Source: Cristatella mucedo (Eukaryota; Bryozoa; Phylactolaemata; Cristatellidae). Taken from it: DNA of 64,000 nucleotides. Where the stretch lies: positions 2,255,501-2,319,500 of the forward strand of contig WPIO01000032.1 of the NCBI GenBank assembly GCA_009760855.2. The letters are read 5' to 3'. Below the pieces are notes generated by a model. The model ran no database searches. It was not told the origin of the DNA and worked only from the letters and a program-made list of their open reading frames with translations. This document shows positions 1 to 10,252 of the stretch, piece after piece (the first letter of the stretch is position 1; every line of letters begins with the position of its first letter). Made by a program: the position numbers and the translations under genes.

Positions 1-803
1 TGACTTACAGAAGGCAAGATGGGATGTCGCTAATGCATGAACCAACTTGGACGTGGTATCCTTATCTAAACAAGCGCGAATTTTAGCAGAGTTATGTAGC
101 TGAAAGTAGGCAGACTTGATTGTGGAGCTGATGTGGTTGTCTAACGAGAGCTCAATTTGAAACATGACACCTAGATGTCATGCTGATTTAATGGGAGATA
201 TACTGGCAGAGCCAAATTTGAGCGTCAGCCTTTCCAATTTGTAAATCACACTGGGTTTGCCCATAACTAGTAAGTTAGTTTTATCATCGTTTAGTTTAGA
301 AAATGTGCTGCCATCCATGTGTGGATTTCATAATTGCATGCAGGAAGGGAGTTGAGAAAATTCGAGGTGCTTGAAGGCTGAGAGGGATCAAAGCAAAGGT
401 ACAAATGAGTGTCATCCGCATAGAAGTGAAAGCCTAGATTGTGCTCGGCAATCACATCAGCAAGAGGGAGAGTATAAACTGTGAAAAGAACCGTACCTAG
501 CCAGTAGCCCTGAGTTACCCCGTATTTAAGAGGTACCTCGGATGATCTTTGTCTATTCGCGTCAAAACTCTGGATTCTCCCACTGAGAATGGACCTGAAC
601 GACTGCAGAGCAGTGCCAGTGATGCCCAGGCGAGATGAGAGGCGCTCTAGAAGAACTTTGTGATCGATAGTATCAAAAGCTGCCGAAAGATCGAGAAAAA
701 CAAGCAGAGACAATCTACGTATGGCTGTATTCCTAAGTAGGTCGCTGTACACCCTAAGCAATGCTGACTCTGTGGAGTGATTAGCTCTAAAGCCAGACTG
801 TAA
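1..803 (-). mobile_element. LINE-A (L2-like) fragment, reverse transcriptase region
   Basis: Reverse-complement copy of the RT to C-terminal part of the near-intact LINE at 57.4-60.6 kb. On the minus strand 291-761 reads as RT fingers and palm, with LSAAFDTIDH, a GVTQGYWLG block (normally GVPQGSVLG, so mutated) and YADDTHLY. The element runs off the left window edge, so its 3' end is not seen. Its 5' end stops near 803, where block A begins. It is 5'-truncated and carries substitutions at conserved RT positions, so it is probably dead. Confidence 0.9.
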
Positions 804-804
804 C

Positions 805-1185
805 TCTATGTTGTAGCTCTATTATACTAATACAGGCATACCCGCGAGCTCATGGAATTTCTCCGAAGGATTAGATGATCCAAAAGGTTTGACCAAGTTT
901 CTCCTTTTCTAAGGGAGCTTCGTCAGCTTCCGATCGATCAAAAAATGCAGAGTAAATCTTTGTTGGCTTACCCAAAAGGCCTGCCATGGTGTGACCTCTA
1001 CAAACCCAGATTAAGTGCTGGATCAATTTCAGCCCCTCATGCTGTCAAGTTCTCCGAAGAAAACGTATGAGCTGTCCAATTCCTTCGAGTAAAGACTATC
1101 GACAACCGGAGCTTGTGATATCCTGTTCCTGGACTTTGGAGCGAACGTCAACAATCCTTGATCCATCGTTGTTTGCAAATACGTC
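805..1185 (+). mobile_element. LINE-B C-terminal fragment built into block A
   Basis: The plus strand reads as a decayed C-terminal LINE domain related to LPVDQRMQSKVL (seen clearly on the minus strand at 28.7-29.06 kb). The same fragment lies at the start of blocks B (about 7390-7735) and C (about 11110-11460), so it was part of the duplicated unit before the blocks multiplied. Confidence 0.65.
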
Positions 1186-1457
1186 GACGAAGCTCTACGT
1201 AGACTTTTAAAGTTGATATCGGTTTTAACCAAAAATGACGAAATAGTCAAACTAACGATAGCCGATTACAGTTGCCATTCTGCAGCACGACTGATAAAAG
1301 AGTGCTGATAGCCTTGAAAATATGCCCGAGTACTTGAGCATCTCTCCCTCATTTGTGACTAGCTAAGCAATTGGAACAAGTTTTCCCACAGGGCACTGAC
1401 GCTTATGGTGAGCCACACGTACGGCCTTCAGTAACCTCTCTCAACGGATTTATCTCC

Positions 1458-1495
1458 ACTGACATACTCGATAATTACTGACATACTCGATAGTT
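1458..1495 (+). repeat. 19-bp tandem duplication
   Basis: ACTGACATACTCGATAATT is followed directly by a second copy differing by one base. Blocks B and C have a single version at the matching place, so it arose within block A. Confidence 0.8.
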
Positions 1496-2885
1496 GTGTA
1501 CTTTTCGTAGTTTGCTGTACTACTTTTCGTCTCACGCATCAGAGCAATTCCCAATCATCTCCGTTTCGTCAGAGTTTAACCAGCACCATACATCACTGCA
1601 GTAATAAGATGGCTATGCTTTATAAGGCTGCATACTTTAAGAGAAACGCCGCTGGTGCATTCTAAATTTGATTCCTAGTACTTCAATAGATAAGGGGGTT
1701 CGGCAGTATGCCCAGACGATCAATGTGAATGAAATTTACGTAGCTTAAAACAATTGTTGTCAAAGTGCCGAACTGTACACCTAATACAGTACGAGATGAT
1801 GCAGCATTGTTAAATTATCGATTCCTTCATCAGGAAATGCAATTGTGCAGCTAGACCTGACCCGAGTATTGGAAATCGTGTCATAGAAAAACTAAAAGTA
1901 CCAGCCGCCTCTATTGTTATATGATTATGCAGCAGTCATCGTAGTCAAGGGTGGCTTGGCTCCCTCGATTCACTACCATCACCTGGATACGGCTCTAAAT
2001 TGTGTGCACATTTGCATTCTTGAGTCATAATGTATGCTGAAATGTTTTCCTTGAGCTGAGTCATTTAGTCTTCACCAACGACCTTGCATGAGCTTATTAC
2101 ATAGATGTCCGATCTGACATCTGACCATGTCGGCAATTTTAGCCTCCCAGGGCAGTAGGATCAAATAAAATATTTGCATTTGCATCTATTTTCCAGTTGA
2201 TTTAGCTTAGCTGATGCTTTCGCTGCTATGAAACCCAATAATTAAATCACGGAAATTTTCGGCAATCGCAGGTTTAGGGTCTTTACCTTCTCGTTATGCT
2301 TTCAGCATTCTCAAAACCACTGGTTCAACGATAGCGATAGCTCTATCCGACCAACGATTAGTACTTTGTACTGCCCTGGAGCAGGCCTCTGACAAGTTCA
2401 CTACACAGTCGTGAGCTCTTTAGATGTAGCACGCTTAGGAACAGTATTATAAGAAGGATTATCGTTTGTTTTCATGTCTGAAATGGGATTTTCTTTATTA
2501 ATGCTTTCCCCTCTTACGTATTGCTTCTCATATTGAAAACCCCTTTCTCTGTATCTACGACTAAACTGCGATTTGATTCAACTTTAAGATCAAATAACAG
2601 TCAGAGTCACTAACAGCGGCAAGAACGTTGGGGTAATAGTTACAGATATTAAAATTAAGAAATGAGCACTACTCTAATTTACAGCGCTCAAGTCATGTGA
2701 CGGTACTTTCAGAACGAAGTCAACCAACACCTCTGGTCATCTTAATAGCGATTGTAAGTCATAGTTCACGCAATGAGGTCTGTGAACACATTTAGCAATG
2801 GAGAAAGTAGAAATCTCTTTCAAGTTGTCAGCCTAGAAGAATTAGAGTTTGTATCTACTTTCTTCCTAACTAAATAGGGTACACA

Positions 2886-3095
2886 TGACGTCCAAGTTGT
2901 CACCCAGCGGCCGCCTCAGCCATTAAAAGCTGGCTGGGCCTCGAGAGGTAGTGACGACAAACGAAAGTCTGCTATTCTGGTCCTGCCTCATTTTCTATTC
3001 GACATAAAATTACTTCGATCGCTAGGCAACCCTCCACTGTGCCCGAGCGCCGACTGTTTATATAGCCCGAGACCCTCTTGAGGTAGGCATTCGAC
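2886..3095 (+). promoter_or_regulatory. Putative promoter of peptide gene copy 1
   Basis: A TATA box (TTTATATAG) lies at about 3057-3065, some 75 bases before the ATG. An A in pyrimidine context about 30 bases further on (3089) is a plausible start site. A CRE-like TGACGTC at 2886-2892 recurs exactly upstream of copies 3 and 5 and with one change at copies 2 and 4. The interval between TGACGTC and TATA is much better conserved between copies 1 and 2 than the sequence further upstream. Transcription-factor identity is inference. Confidence 0.65.
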
Positions 3096-3137
3096 GAGCT
3101 ATTCAGTTCTCCTAGCACAGTCGCGAAGAAATCAACA

Positions 3138-3514
3138 ATGAAGTTAACGCAAGTCATGATCTTGTTGGCATTGGTCGCGGGTAAGTACTTTGCAATCTAC
3201 AGTATTTCTTATAAGCTAGGATGATTTATGTATGGCATTTCGTTGTTGCTAGCCCCATTGGCATCGCATGCTTCGTTTTTTCTCTTGCAGCCAGCACAGC
3301 TGCCGGCGGATGGGGCAGGGGAGAAAACAGCTGGGGAGAGCTTGGTGGACACGGCTGGGGAGAGAAGAACAACAACAACAATAACAACAACAACAACCAA
3401 GGTGCAAATAACAACAATAACAACAATAACAATGCTGGTGGAAATAATAATAATAACAACAACAATAACCACAAAGGCGAAGGATGGGGCGAAAGGTTGA
3501 GTGCATGGCACTAA
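3138..3514 (+). CDS. Secreted Gly/Trp- and Asn-repeat mini-protein, copy 1 (two exons)
   Basis: Exon 1 is 3138-3180, the intron 3181-3290 (GTAAGT...TTGCAG, 110 bases) and exon 2 3291-3514. The spliced product is 88 aa. Residues 1-14 (MKLTQVMILLALVA) plus a short ASTAA stretch form a signal peptide, with cleavage expected before GGWG near residue 19-20. The mature chain is a Gly/Trp-rich head (GGWGRGENSWGELGGHGWGE), Asn runs of 10, 9 and 9 separated by QGA and AGG, and a tail GEGWGERLSAWH. It has five tryptophans, no cysteine, and charged residues only in the head and tail. Asn codons are mixed AAC and AAT. The start is fixed by the signal peptide and by conservation of the ATG in all intact copies. 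I do not recognise the family. A secreted structural, adhesive or host-defence peptide is conceivable, but function is unknown. Confidence 0.85.
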
Positions 3515-3594
3515 ACTCACTATTTTGTTCTGACAGCAGGCATGACTCACTTTTGAAACAGGGCAATGCTTGCGGTTGCGAGATTCGTCATTGC

Positions 3595-3600
3595 AATAAA
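3595..3600 (+). promoter_or_regulatory. Poly(A) signal AATAAA of copy 1
   Basis: AATAAA lies 81 bases after the stop codon and is conserved in position at copies 2, 3 and 4. Confidence 0.75.
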
Positions 3601-3903
3601 ATATTAAATAGCAAAACCGTGTTTATATCTTTATTCCAGCCACCTTCTCAAAATTCATCCAATTACACACAAGACGGCGCATTTTACAGATGGCAGCTCA
3701 GCACTAGGAGATGAATGCAATATAAACCTGAGCTTTTCTTAACTTAAATTTAGGTTATAAAGAGACTTCCAGTTGGTGATAATTATGTAGAGTTATTTTT
3801 AGCCTAATGAGAGTTTTACGGTTAGTTTGCATTCACCATTCAATGATTCGCCATTGGGTTGATGGACCTTCACACTGAGAGAACTTTTGGCTATTTCATG
3901 TGG

Positions 3904-6853
3904 ATTTATCTCCGTCTGTAACTCAAAAAACTCATAAAGACAATGTGGGTGTAACGCAGGAAAGTTTTGCATAGAGCGCTCAGAGCCTACGCGGCTTTCA
4001 GTACGCAATCGGTTGCCAACAGGCTTTGTCTCACGTAACAAAGAGAAAGTGGGAAGCATAGCAGAGTCAGGAGAGCAGTTGAGGTAGTGAGTAGCGTGGA
4101 AGTAGCAGCTCAGAATCGCTGAAAGGAATGAGCCATATTCGGCCCAAGGTGAGTATTTGTCGTTGCGTAAGAATTATGCAAGTGAGTTCCACAGTCTAGG
4201 ACCTGCAGAGCTAAAACTTCTGTCGCCAATGGTCTTGAAGCGTAGGAATGGGACAGCAAATTTATTGTCCACACAAGACCTGAGGGCTCGAACAGGCTGA
4301 AACCGATGCAGCAGTTAAGCCAGGTACGAAGGAGCAAAGCCATAGCGGCCTTGTGGGTCAGCGTCAGAACTTTGTTCCGTATCCGTTGCTCAACCAACAT
4401 CCATCCTAGCTCTTTTAAATATGGAGACACGTGCTTAAACATCTTGGACTTGAAGACTAATCTTGCAGCCATATTCATAGCGAGCTGCAGTGGCCTAATA
4501 GCTTTCTTCAGTAGAACAGTCAAAAGGGAATTACAACACTCAAGCCAAGACAGAACTAAGGAACTAGGTAAATTTTTTTACACGCAAATGTAGGAGACAG
4601 CTCCTGATCTTGGATATGGATCGGACGTGATGGCTAGCTCTTGAAGCAGTCTTCTAAATGAAGCTTTTAAAATTGAGGTAGCAGTTGAAAACGACATCTA
4701 AATTTTGAGCACGGGGTGATGGTCACATTTAGCACCACCTATTAGAAGGGCAAAGTCTTTTAATCCAGCCACACGCTTAGGGTGTCCTATGAGCAGCGGT
4801 TCGGTTTTTTTCATCATTTAATTTCAGGAAGTTTTCTGACATTCAGGAACGAATATCGGCAAGGCAAGCTTATTTAGTTTCTCAGATGCTGCAGCAAAAT
4901 CTGACGGTTCGGTTTGAATTAAAAATACATCTGAGTATCGTCAGCATAAAAGTGATATCCTACTCCGTCGGCCTTAATCACTTTTTGCAGAGGTTGTGTA
5001 TAAATAGAGAACAGCTGGGGACCGAGTACATACCCTTGAGGGACTCCACAGGTGACCCGTTTTATGTGTGAGACCTGACCTCCGCACGACACGGATTGAA
5101 ACATTCTTTTCAATATGTTCAACCAGCTGCTTAGCAATAATATTTTCAAGAATCTTTGACAAGAAAGGAAGAAGGGAAATGTGGCGGTAGTTTGCAAGGA
5201 CCTCTGTATCTAATTTAGGCTTTTTAAGTATGAGATTAACAATTGCCGATTTGAAAGGCTTGGGGACGACACCTTTTCACAGAGAACCATTAACAATCTT
5301 GCTTATTGCAGGGCTAAGTTGGTCTGCTAGTGGAGACCACAGAGATTAAGGTATAGGGTCTTCAGGAGACCAGATCCTTTTGCTAAAGCTAAACCTCTTG
5401 CTAAGGTAGCCACATAGCATGCAGAAACCTCGGAGAACCTTTTAAGGAAGGTTACAGGTTGTGGAACCACGGTTGCTTTAGTCGGAGGAGGCTTAATAGA
5501 GGCACGAATGTGCACAATTTTTTCAGTAAAGAAGGCGGAAAACTATTCGGCTGAGCCCTTAATATCTGGATATTCAGACCTCACAGGATTGGCCAGTAAA
5601 TGGTTTACTGTCTTACAAATCTGTTTAGGGTCCGACTGGCAGGAATTCAGCTTTCGGATGAAAAAAGAAGCCCTTGTTTGTTTAAGCTTTCGGGTGTAAA
5701 CTCCAAGGTAGTCTTTGAAATTGACTAGATCTGCATCAGACCCCGATTTCTTGAAATGACGTACAAACCTGCGCTTAACCCGGCGCATCTTTAGGAGTTT
5801 TTTGTAAATTGAAAGGAATCTCAACGACTATGAACACGGATAGAATGAACGGGAGCATGCTTGTCAAGAGCACTCCTGAGTGTCATGTTTATCGCATCAG
5901 CGAGGGTATCGAGGTTGCCGGTCAAGACTGAATGCATATCAAAAAGACCTGCAGCACAAACAGATTTCAAAAACTTGTCTATGTCAATGCTTTTTAAGTT
6001 ACGTCGTTTACAAGTTCGACATTACCCTGTATGTACAAGCGAGCAGGAACAGTAAACGAGACTGAACAATGATCTGAGAGGGTCAGTGGGCACACCTCAA
6101 GGTCAGTGGGGAGGACATCCTTAGTGATCACGAGATCTAGAATGTGGCCACCGACGTCGGTGGTATGATTAAGGTGTTGGACCAAACCAACATTCTCCAG
6201 TCAGTCAAGAAATGAGCGGATCTGGCTGTTGCTAGGGTTGTCAACGTGAATATTGAAGTCTCCTAAAATCCGTAACGGCATGTCACACAAATATTTCAGC
6301 GAGGAACTCTGAAAACTCATCTATAAACAAGTTTAGACAGCCAGAGGGAGGCTGGTATATGACAACAGTGAGAGGCATCATCTTTGATGAAGACCTGACT
6401 GCAACCGATTCTAACGATGGCTCATGCGAAAAACTGCACATCTTATAGCCAAACGACTCGCGAACAACAATTGCAACCCGCCACCAACCTTGTCAGAACT
6501 CATGGACTGATAGAATGAGAATCCGAGTGGAGTGGTCTCAGAAACACAGCTACTGGAACAAGGCGTCATCCAAGTTTCAGTAAGCAGAAATGCATCTAGC
6601 TTCTCCTGGACCACCTGATCGCGGATAAGTAACCCCTTGGTTTTTAGCGAGCGGACATTGAGTAGGCGGAATTTAAGAGGCTTTAAAAATACTGGGCGAC
6701 GGCAAGGAAGTGGCTTGTATTCACGTCGTTGTGTATTCGGACCGGCAGACGCTGGCCCTTTGAATTTGAATTGGACTTTAGTAATGGCCGCCGGTCGCCG
6801 TTTCACACCGTGCTGGGCTACGGCGGGTTGGCTACTGCCACAACAAGTACTAT
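3904..6853 (-). mobile_element. Near full-length but decayed LINE-B (L2-like) inserted in block A
   Basis: Minus-strand pieces in order: endonuclease start (LLNVRSLKTKG, LTETWM at about 6540-6680), endonuclease end (GHILDLVI, LSDHCSV near 6070-6150), linker (5543-5824), RT with GVPQGYVLGP and YADDTQMYF (4919-5100), and a C-terminal domain (4110-4523). They lie in different frames with stops, so the element is dead. Its edges follow from comparison with block D, where TTCATGTG runs straight into CATGCTTTGATAA. In block A these two are separated by about 2.95 kb. The tail side carries CGTCTGTAACTC, the 3' mark of the LINE-B family. Confidence 0.82.
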
Positions 6854-7060
6854 GCATGCTTTGATAATCACAAAAAGGAGGAATGTGTTGCCCATACGTA
6901 CAGCAACCACCTGTCTGCCGCTGACGACTTGGGGGCAGTGCTCTTTCCTGCAGTCTCACTCTCAATCTCATAGCAGAAGGCAAGGTGGCTCTGTCAGTAA
7001 CTCATCAAAGTAACTATGACTGTTTGGGTGTTACAGATGTACTGTAAACTAATCTCTAAT
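6854..7060 (+). repeat. Right-hand remainder of block A
   Basis: CATGCTTTGATAATCAC and the following GTAACT...GTGTTACAG segment match the distal 3' flanks of copies 2, 3 and 4 (near 10570-10750, 15760-15930 and 23080-23200). It is the displaced end of block A beyond the inserted LINE. Confidence 0.7.
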
Positions 7061-7067
7061 TTATATG

Positions 7068-7093
7068 GTATATACATATATATATATATATAA
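7068..7093. repeat. Short (TA)n tract
   Basis: A run of TA dinucleotides interrupted once; low complexity only. The remaining sequence to 7390 shows no gene. Confidence 0.8.
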
Positions 7094-8092
7094 TTTAACA
7101 TAATGTTATGATAAATGTTAGACTGTATTTGTCCAGATATTCTCAACGATTCCTCGATTTTAATGACTAGGACTGGTTAAATACGAGGCTGGGATTAGAC
7201 GATTCAAAAGCCGAAGCCAAATATTATATTGCCAGCTGTATTATATGCGATAATTAATTTAATTTGAGGTAATAAATTAAAGGTTGGACGTAGAGTTATG
7301 CTCTAGCGCCTGCATAGCCCACCACGGTTTTTCAACAGCCCATTCAGGGCGACGAATATGGCGCTCAAGTATTACGGCATGGACGGTCAATCTTAGTTGT
7401 AGCTCTACTCTGCTAATCAAGGCATGTGAGCACATTGGATTTCTCCGATAGGTTAGACGGTCCCAGAGGTTTCACTGCGTTTCTCCTTTTCTAAAGAAGC
7501 TTCGGTGGCTTCCGGTCGATCAACGAATGCAGAGTACATTTTTGAAGACTGACCCATAAAGCCTGCCATGGTGTCACTTCTATGAACCTAGAGGAACTGC
7601 TGCACTAACTTCAGCCTCCTCGTGCTGTCATGTTCTCTGAGGACAAAAAATTAGCTGTTCAGTTCCTTCACAACCATTGACAACATAAGCATGTGATTTC
7701 CAGTTCCAGGACTCCGGAGTTCACTTCCACAATTCCTAATCATCCGTTATTTGCAAAGACATCGATCAAACTCTCCGTCGACTTTTAAACATGATATCGG
7801 TGTATCATGCGATGACGAAATAGTTGAACTAGCGATAGCCGATTGCAGGTATATATTCACAGTATGGCTGATTATAGAGTGGTGGGAACGTCGAAGATAT
7901 GCCTGAGTACTTGACCTTCTCCTGCTCATTTATGAATAGCTACTGAACTGGCCCAATTTTCCCCACCAGGCGCTGACTCATATGGTGTGCACCACATAAG
8001 GTTGTCAGTAACCTCTCTTAACGAATGTATCCTCACTGACATACCAAATTTACGGTAGTGTACTTTTCGTATTTAGCTACCCTACTCTTGGT

Positions 8093-8222
8093 CTCACTTA
8101 CCAGAGCATGTCCTAATCATCTCCGTGTCATCGGAGTTTAGCCAGTACCGTATCTCACTCACTTACCAGAGCATGTCCTAATCATCTCCGTGTCATCGGA
8201 GTTTAGCCAGTACCGTATCTCA
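8093..8222 (+). repeat. Perfect 65-bp tandem duplication
   Basis: The unit starting CTCACTTACCAGAGCATG is repeated without a difference at 8093-8157 and 8158-8222. Other blocks have one copy, so this is a recent change in block B only. Confidence 0.92.
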
Positions 8223-9526
8223 CTAGTACTGCAGAAACAAGGTGGTTGTGATATATAAATCTGTATACTTCAAGTGACTCTACTTTCCTACTCTAAAACG
8301 TGATTCCTAGGAATTTAATTGGTAAGAGGATTTGGCATTATTCGCTAGCGAATTTATTGGGTCGAATGTAGGCAGCTTAAAACGATTGCTTCAGATTGCC
8401 TAGCAGTACATATAATACAGTTTGCAAAGCTTCGGCCTCATTAAATCGCCGATTTCTTCATCAGGCAAAGCGATGGTGCAGCAGGACCTCACCCGAGTCC
8501 AAGTGACTGCCATTGGCAAGGACAGCATAGCTAGTCTGCAAGTAGCAGCCAGGCTATGGGTATGCGATTATGCAGCAGTCATCGTCGTCAAGGATGGCTT
8601 GGCTCCCTCGATTCACGACCATTACCTAGATACGGCTCTAAATTGCGTGAGCATTAGCATTCTTGACTCATAATTTATGCTGAAATGTTTTCCTTGAGCC
8701 GAGTCGTTTAATCTTCTCCAACGAACTTGCCTGAGTTTATTAATTAAATGTCCGATCTGACATCTGACCATGTCGGCGAATTTAGCCTCCTGGAACCATA
8801 GAGTCAAGGGCGAAAATTGCATTTGCATCTACTTTCCAGTTGTCTGTGCTCGGCCGATGCTTTCGCTGAAATGAAACCCCAGAATAAAATTAGGTAAATC
8901 TTCGGAGTTAGCGAGTTGACGATCTTTGCCTTTTTGCAATGCTCTGGGCTTTCATCAAGCCACCGGTTCAAGCATAAAGATAGCTCAGTCAAAGCGGAAA
9001 TTGACGCTTCGGATAGACCAGGATCTGGCTCCTGACAATTGCATGACACTGTTGTGTTTTATAGATCTAGCTCATTTGCGAACCGTATTTTCATAAGAAC
9101 TCTCGCATTTGACTTTCATGTCAGCAATGAGATTTCCTTTCGTAATGCACTTCACTCTCACGTATTGACGTATTGACAGACTTTTTCCCGTATCTATGAC
9201 TAAACGGAAGTTTCGATTCAACTGTAATATCAAATAGCAGTCAGAGTCACATCGTGCAGCTAGTATGTTTAGATAATACTTATCGGCGATTCAAACTAGG
9301 AAATAGGTGCTCGTCTAGTTTACTCACTCAAGTTATCTGACATTACCTTCAGAAGGAAGTCAACCAACACCTCTGCTTATCATAATAGTGATTGTAAGTC
9401 AAAGCTCATGCAATGAAGTCTCTGAACACGTTCAGCGATGAAGAAGGTAGACATCTCTACCAAGTTCGCGGCCTAGAAGAATTAGAGGGTGTATCTACTT
9501 TCCTTCCTAACTAGACAGGGTACACA

Positions 9527-9735
9527 TGATGTCCAAGATGTCACCCAGCGGCCGCCTCAGCCATTAAAACCTGGCTGGGCCTCGAGAGGTAGTGACGACA
9601 AACGAAAGTCTGCTATTTTGGTCCTGCCTCATTTTCTATTCGACATAAAATTACTTCGATCGCTAGGCAACCCTCCACTGTGCCCGAGCGCCGACTGTTT
9701 ATATAGCCCGAGACCCTCTTGAGGTAGGCATTCGA
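9527..9735 (+). promoter_or_regulatory. Putative promoter of peptide gene copy 2
   Basis: Nearly identical to the copy 1 promoter: TATA box TTTATATAG at 9698-9706. The CRE-like site is changed to TGATGTC at 9527-9533. Confidence 0.65.
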
Positions 9736-9778
9736 CGAGCTATTCAGTTCTCCTAGCACAGTCGCGAAGAAATCAACA

Positions 9779-10152
9779 ATGAAGTTAACGCAAGTCATGA
9801 TCTTGTTGGCATTGGTCGCGGGTAAGTACTTTGCAATCTACAGTTTTTCTTATAAGCTAGGATGATGTATGTATGGCATTTCGTTGTTGCTAGCCCCATT
9901 GGCAGCGCATGCTTCGTTTTTTCTCTTGCAGCCAGCACAGCTGCCGGCGGATGGGGCAGGGGAGAAAACAGCTGGGGAGAGCTTGGTGGACACGGCTGGG
10001 GAGAGAAGAACAACAACAATAATAACAACAACAACCAAGGTGCAAATAACAACAATAACAACAATAACAATGCTGGTGGAAATAATAATAATAACAACAA
10101 CAATAACCACAAAGGCGAAGGATGGGGCGAAAGGTTGAGTGCATGGCACTAA
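9779..10152 (+). CDS. Secreted Gly/Trp- and Asn-repeat mini-protein, copy 2 (two exons)
   Basis: Exon 1 is 9779-9821, the intron 9822-9931 (110 bases, GTAAGT...GCAG) and exon 2 9932-10152, giving 87 aa. The signal peptide and Gly/Trp head are identical to copy 1, the three Asn runs are 9, 9 and 9, and the tail is again GEGWGERLSAWH. The stretch from about 2920 to 3535 in copy 1 and its counterpart here differ at only about eight positions plus one Asn codon, while flanks differ far more, as expected of recent gene conversion. The gene looks functional: TATA box, intact splice sites and AATAAA at 10247. No homologous family is recognised; function unknown. Confidence 0.85.
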
Positions 10153-10246
10153 ACGCACTATTTTGTTCTGACAGCATGATTCCCCGTTGAAATGCGGGTT
10201 GCAAGATTCGTTTGCTTTGCTTGCGGTTTGCAAGATTCTTTGTAAT

Positions 10247-10252
10247 AATAAA
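10247..10252 (+). promoter_or_regulatory. Poly(A) signal AATAAA of copy 2
   Basis: AATAAA lies 95 bases after the stop, within the AATATTAAATAGCAAA context shared with copy 1. Confidence 0.7.

Larger units (their letters stand above)
805..3903 (+). repeat. Paralogous block A (carries peptide gene copy 1)
   Basis: Sequence from about 805 to the end of the copy 1 3' flank aligns by eye, at roughly 80 percent, with 7390-10760 (B), 11100-15935 (C), 20320-23200 (D) and 31480-33960 (E). Shared landmarks include the GGCTTGGCTCCCTCGATTCA stretch (near 1960 and 8600) and the promoter and gene at the right end. The block continues at 6854-7060 after an inserted LINE-B. The block boundaries are approximate. 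Confidence 0.8.

Noticed and set aside
3209-3566. Minus-strand and other-frame open reading with poly-Val/Ile, poly-Leu or Cys-Tyr runs across each peptide gene
   Set aside because: Shadows of the AAC/AAT codon runs of the real plus-strand exon; they recur at every copy with no signal peptide or splice logic of their own.
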